Below, in pieces: positions 60,858 through 64,000 of a DNA stretch of 64,000 bases. Under the pieces are notes generated by a model. It saw only the letters and a program-made list of their open reading frames with translations, was not told the DNA's origin and made no database searches. The stretch comes from Podaxis mareebaensis (taxonomy: Eukaryota > Basidiomycota > Agaricomycetes > Agaricales > Agaricaceae). The DNA is taken from NCBI GenBank assembly GCA_018524725.1, contig JAEUWP010000632.1, positions 1 through 64,000 of the forward strand. The letters are read 5' to 3'. Made by a program: the position numbers and the translations under genes. Within the stretch, counting starts at the first letter, position 1. The number at the start of each line of letters is the position of its first letter.

Positions 60858-63800
60858 ATGACAGCAATTACCACCAGTAACAGCATTTCCAGCCCCCCAA
60901 CAAACTCGCATTGTAAAGCACGTTCCCGATTAATCGATGTTTACTATACTTAATCGCAAACAGACAATAGTGATGACTCCTGGAACCGAGGGAGACCATC
61001 TGTGAGCTGCTATGCTCTCGAGCATTGGCTGTCTCTCTGATTGACCGTCTTATTCAGGATGACGGAGCTCAACCTCGAAATACGATTTCCAGGCCACTAA
61101 TCCCGTACGTCAACTTGTCAAAGATTCAATGTCCGATGGACTTCAATAAAACCCTTTTTGCCTTCTATAGTCAAGCCACTGTGTCTCCTCTTCGCGTACA
61201 TGGACACGACCAACTCGATCCAACCGTTCCAACACACATTCCCGATTTTTCTTCGGCTATGAGACTCTCCCAATCCGCCGATGCGAATCTCGATCTAGCA
61301 AACGCCATACCGAGATTGTATCGTGTCCTAGACCTGATCAGTGAACAAGGCAGTGGTGGTTTGGGTCAGTCGGTCGGCTGATTTAGGTATACCCACTGAT
61401 GCTTCTCCCAGTGGACAAAGTCATCATTGCACAAGATGGCCTCAAGAGATTCATCAACGATATGTGTCCCGGTGCTTATGCCGCACTCACCAAGGTTGAC
61501 TTCAAAGCGCTTGACGCGCTCTCGGTTCGCCCGATCGGAGTGTATGGCGACAAGGGTGAGATTATCAGATTTCTTTCCTCACTGAAAGTCATCGACGACT
61601 ACACGTGAGTTCGCTCTGCATTGTAGTTTGACGGAGGTGCCTACCATCAGTTTCAGGGCTCGACTACTCCAACGTTCCAAGGAGGGTAACTCGGAGCCTA
61701 CCTTGCGATCCGGAATGTACATTGTTCGCTCTACCCCATCGGATGCCATATATGCAGTGTATTGGCCCCAAGAGGCTACATGGGTGGACAATGCGCCGGA
61801 TGGCCCTCGACGCAATCGCATCACGTTCATGCGGTATGTGCTTAAATCACCTAGAGGGCATCTACCAATCAATATGTACCCAGATATCTTTCCAAAATAT
61901 CCGAGCAGCTATTGTGCTTCATGTCTCCTGCCCAAAGTCGGGCATTTATATGGGACCATGAGCAAGATTTTAACCACGATGATGATGCAGACTCTACGTT
62001 CGAGTATGTGGGTGACGATGACGACGATCGGTTCCATCATTTCGAAATCACCAAGACGAATGAACAAGAAGAGAGTGTAGTATCTCGCCCCGGATTTCTG
62101 GTATTCGCTTAATTCATCATTTGCGATCATTTCTCGCTCTTATCAGTCCTCAAAGGTACACTCTATGTTGATGAAACATATCGCAGGAGAGCCCGGAGAC
62201 GAGGATCAGGCACGTCCCCCGCCACCACAGCTTATGCATGGGGAGACGTCCCAGGGATTTCTCTCCGCTAGGGTCATACCTCCTCGAATTGAAGAAAGCT
62301 CGTTTGATGAAACCTTCACTCCCGTACGGCTTCAGGATCTTCTGTGAGTACTTTAGCCTACTCGTCTATCTTCAAAATATTTGATATTGTAGAACATCCT
62401 CAGTTGTGAAAATCGACCCCAATCTCAATAAGGATGCCATTCAGATCCTGGTTGAGAATGGACTAGGTACTGGAGTTTACAAGAAACCATGCATGGAATG
62501 GGCAGAACGGAGGGAGAAGCTTTTTCGAGAAATCAAAACGTTGCGAGAAGGCGAGAAGTCTGCAATGGATCAGACATTGACAGACAACGAACCTGTTATT
62601 CGGAGGCAGCTGATGGCGTATCTTGTTGGAAAGATACTCGATTATTACCCGTGAGCGTGTACAGAGTTGCCTTCGTCAAATGTTTGCTGAACCTCGCCAG
62701 ATCACTTGGTCCCGTACGCCTATCTGGTGCATTTTCGATCACTAGTGATGAGCTTCCTCGACTCAAAGGTATGTTACAACATTCGGAGCTTGGCGTTGTG
62801 ACTGAATCATAATGCGATTTAAAGCGGATTTCATTACGTTCTTGACGACCCATGTTCCTGACGCTACTTCTCATGTTGCATTTAAGACGCTGAGAAAGAA
62901 GATCACGGAACTGCCCGGCGGGTACAGGAGCCAAAAGAAACGGATCATCTGCGTGCGCCTTATCGCTCAAAACTATCGTGAACTCTATACAGAGAAACTC
63001 GTTCGGGCGATTGTCGCTGACGGCTTCACGGGTCATCTTCAAGCAATATTCGAGACAAAAACTTGGAGACCGTACTATACATTCGAGTCTGAGGTGGAAA
63101 CTTCCTGCCATAAACTCCCAGATCAAGAGTTCCTAGCACAAGTTGGTCAATACGTAAAGGATGAACCATTGATAGAGCTCGCTACACGTCAGGCTATCGA
63201 GCGAGTTTACACCCATCTCGACAATGCTCTGAAATCGGCTCTCGGTCAGATCGCCAGCTTTATCCTTGAACGGCAAAAAGATACTGCAAAATTGCAGCTT
63301 GATGAGAAACTCCGAACTTACGAGGCGGATAGGCAGAAAAAGTCTACAGATATCTTCGTCCAGGATATCAATTCGGCATCTGAGACTGCGGTCACTTCGT
63401 GCGTTGCGTTTCGAGCTCATGTTTTTCTCAACTTGATCTCATCTCCGCAGTATCCCCACCATTATTTTGAAGCATATTCGTGACGTCACGAAGACATTCG
63501 CGTGGAACAGTGAGTGGTCCTCTCCGCTGGGTTTACATTGTGTTTCATGAGTTCTGCAGAAACGTATCGAGTTGCGTACACGCATCAGCTTCGAATAGAT
63601 TCTGCCTTAGACTATGGGATTCATAAGATGGAGCTTTCAAGTGATCACCGACATAACCTCCAACTCGATCCAAAATTCATACCCACTCCTTCCGTCAACC
63701 AAAAAGACGTGGTGTCGATTACAATTCACCTTCATCATCGTGTATTGTGAGTACAAGATACATCGATCCCGTCCATTCATGAACGACGTATTCCAGACAT

Positions 63801-64000
63801 ACCCAAATGCTTCCAAACGACCGGCTGCTTCTCGTCATTGACGACCAACACGAAAGCTTCTCTCTCTATCTGGATCACATTCTGAACATCGGAGACGCCG
63901 TTCGACACGCTCGACCCAAACGCCAGCTTCATAAGAAAAGGGTCGGGCAAGAACTTCTGGTGGCCTTTGACGAGACCAGGCGCCTGCTAGTCCTGTGTGC
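60858..64000 (+). CDS. Giant GBP/VLIG-like GTPase/VWA family, copy C, cut by window end
   Basis: Start MTAITTSNSISSPPTNSH (ATG 60858). The next exons read NSDDSWNRGRPS, DDGAQPRNTISRPLIP and QATVSPLRVHGHDQLDPTVP, joined with the same phases (1, 0, 2) as copy B, but the residues barely match. From RLYRVLDLISEQGSGGLG on it follows B closely: VDKVIIAQDGLKRFINDMCP, GEIIRFLSSLKVIDDY, PTLRSGMYIVRSTP, PDGPRRNRITFMR, KTNEQEESVVSRPGF, LSGAFSITSDELPRLK, KKRIICVRLIAQNYRELYTE and YRVAYTHQLRIDSALDYG. The window ends inside the propeller-like part (ETRRLLVLCA), so GTPase, zinc array and VWA domain are not seen. Donors and acceptors used here are all canonical and no stop interrupts the exons. No divergent RBR partner lies upstream within this window. 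Confidence 0.8.

Overview
This is nuclear DNA from a filamentous fungus, almost certainly a mushroom-forming basidiomycete (Agaricomycetes). Genes lie close together on both strands and are cut by many short introns of about 50-60 bases. Two ribosomal-protein genes carry an intron right after the ATG, and the STAND/NACHT protein at the left edge is of a type common in Agaricomycetes. I found no prokaryotic features, no CRISPR array and no recognisable transposase.

0-31 kb is mostly conserved housekeeping DNA. In order it holds: a NACHT NTPase cut by the left edge (-); a PSO2/SNM1 cross-link repair nuclease (+); ribosomal protein eS4 (-); a SLY41/triose-phosphate-transporter-like membrane protein (-); a Sec14-like SFH5 (+); ribosomal protein eL43 (-); Paf1 (+); a Ser/Pro-rich unknown (+); a class-III aminotransferase (+); a UFD4/TRIP12-type HECT ubiquitin ligase (+); the splicing factor Rds3/PHF5A (+); and an NBR1-like protein with a PB1 domain and ZZ fingers (-).

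31.7-64 kb is accessory DNA built by tandem duplication. The repeated unit is a head-to-head gene pair. On the minus strand is a RING-IBR-RING (RBR) ubiquitin ligase whose N-terminus looks like a papain-fold cysteine peptidase (a candidate deubiquitinase), followed by a coiled coil and ubiquitin-interacting-motif-like repeats. On the plus strand is a giant protein of about 2,300 residues with, in order, a conserved N-terminal region, helical segments, a beta-propeller-like region, a GBP/VLIG-like GTPase domain, a Cys/His-rich NFX1-like zinc array and a C-terminal VWA domain with an intact MIDAS motif. There are two RBR genes (31.9-34.6 and 45.7-48.2 kb), three giant genes (A 35.1-44.2, B 49.3-58.5, C from 60.9 kb past the right edge) and a relic of a further giant-gene 5' end (about 44.6-45.4 kb).

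Giant copy A is damaged (no start codon, a lost splice donor, an in-frame TGA) while its partner RBR reads intact. Copies B and C look functional as far as they can be read. The N-terminal exons of the three giant copies keep the same intron phases but have almost unalignable protein sequence, which suggests diversification. I infer that ligase and GTPase work together, possibly in a ubiquitin-linked self-defence or stress response like animal GBP/VLIG systems. No function is shown by the sequence itself.
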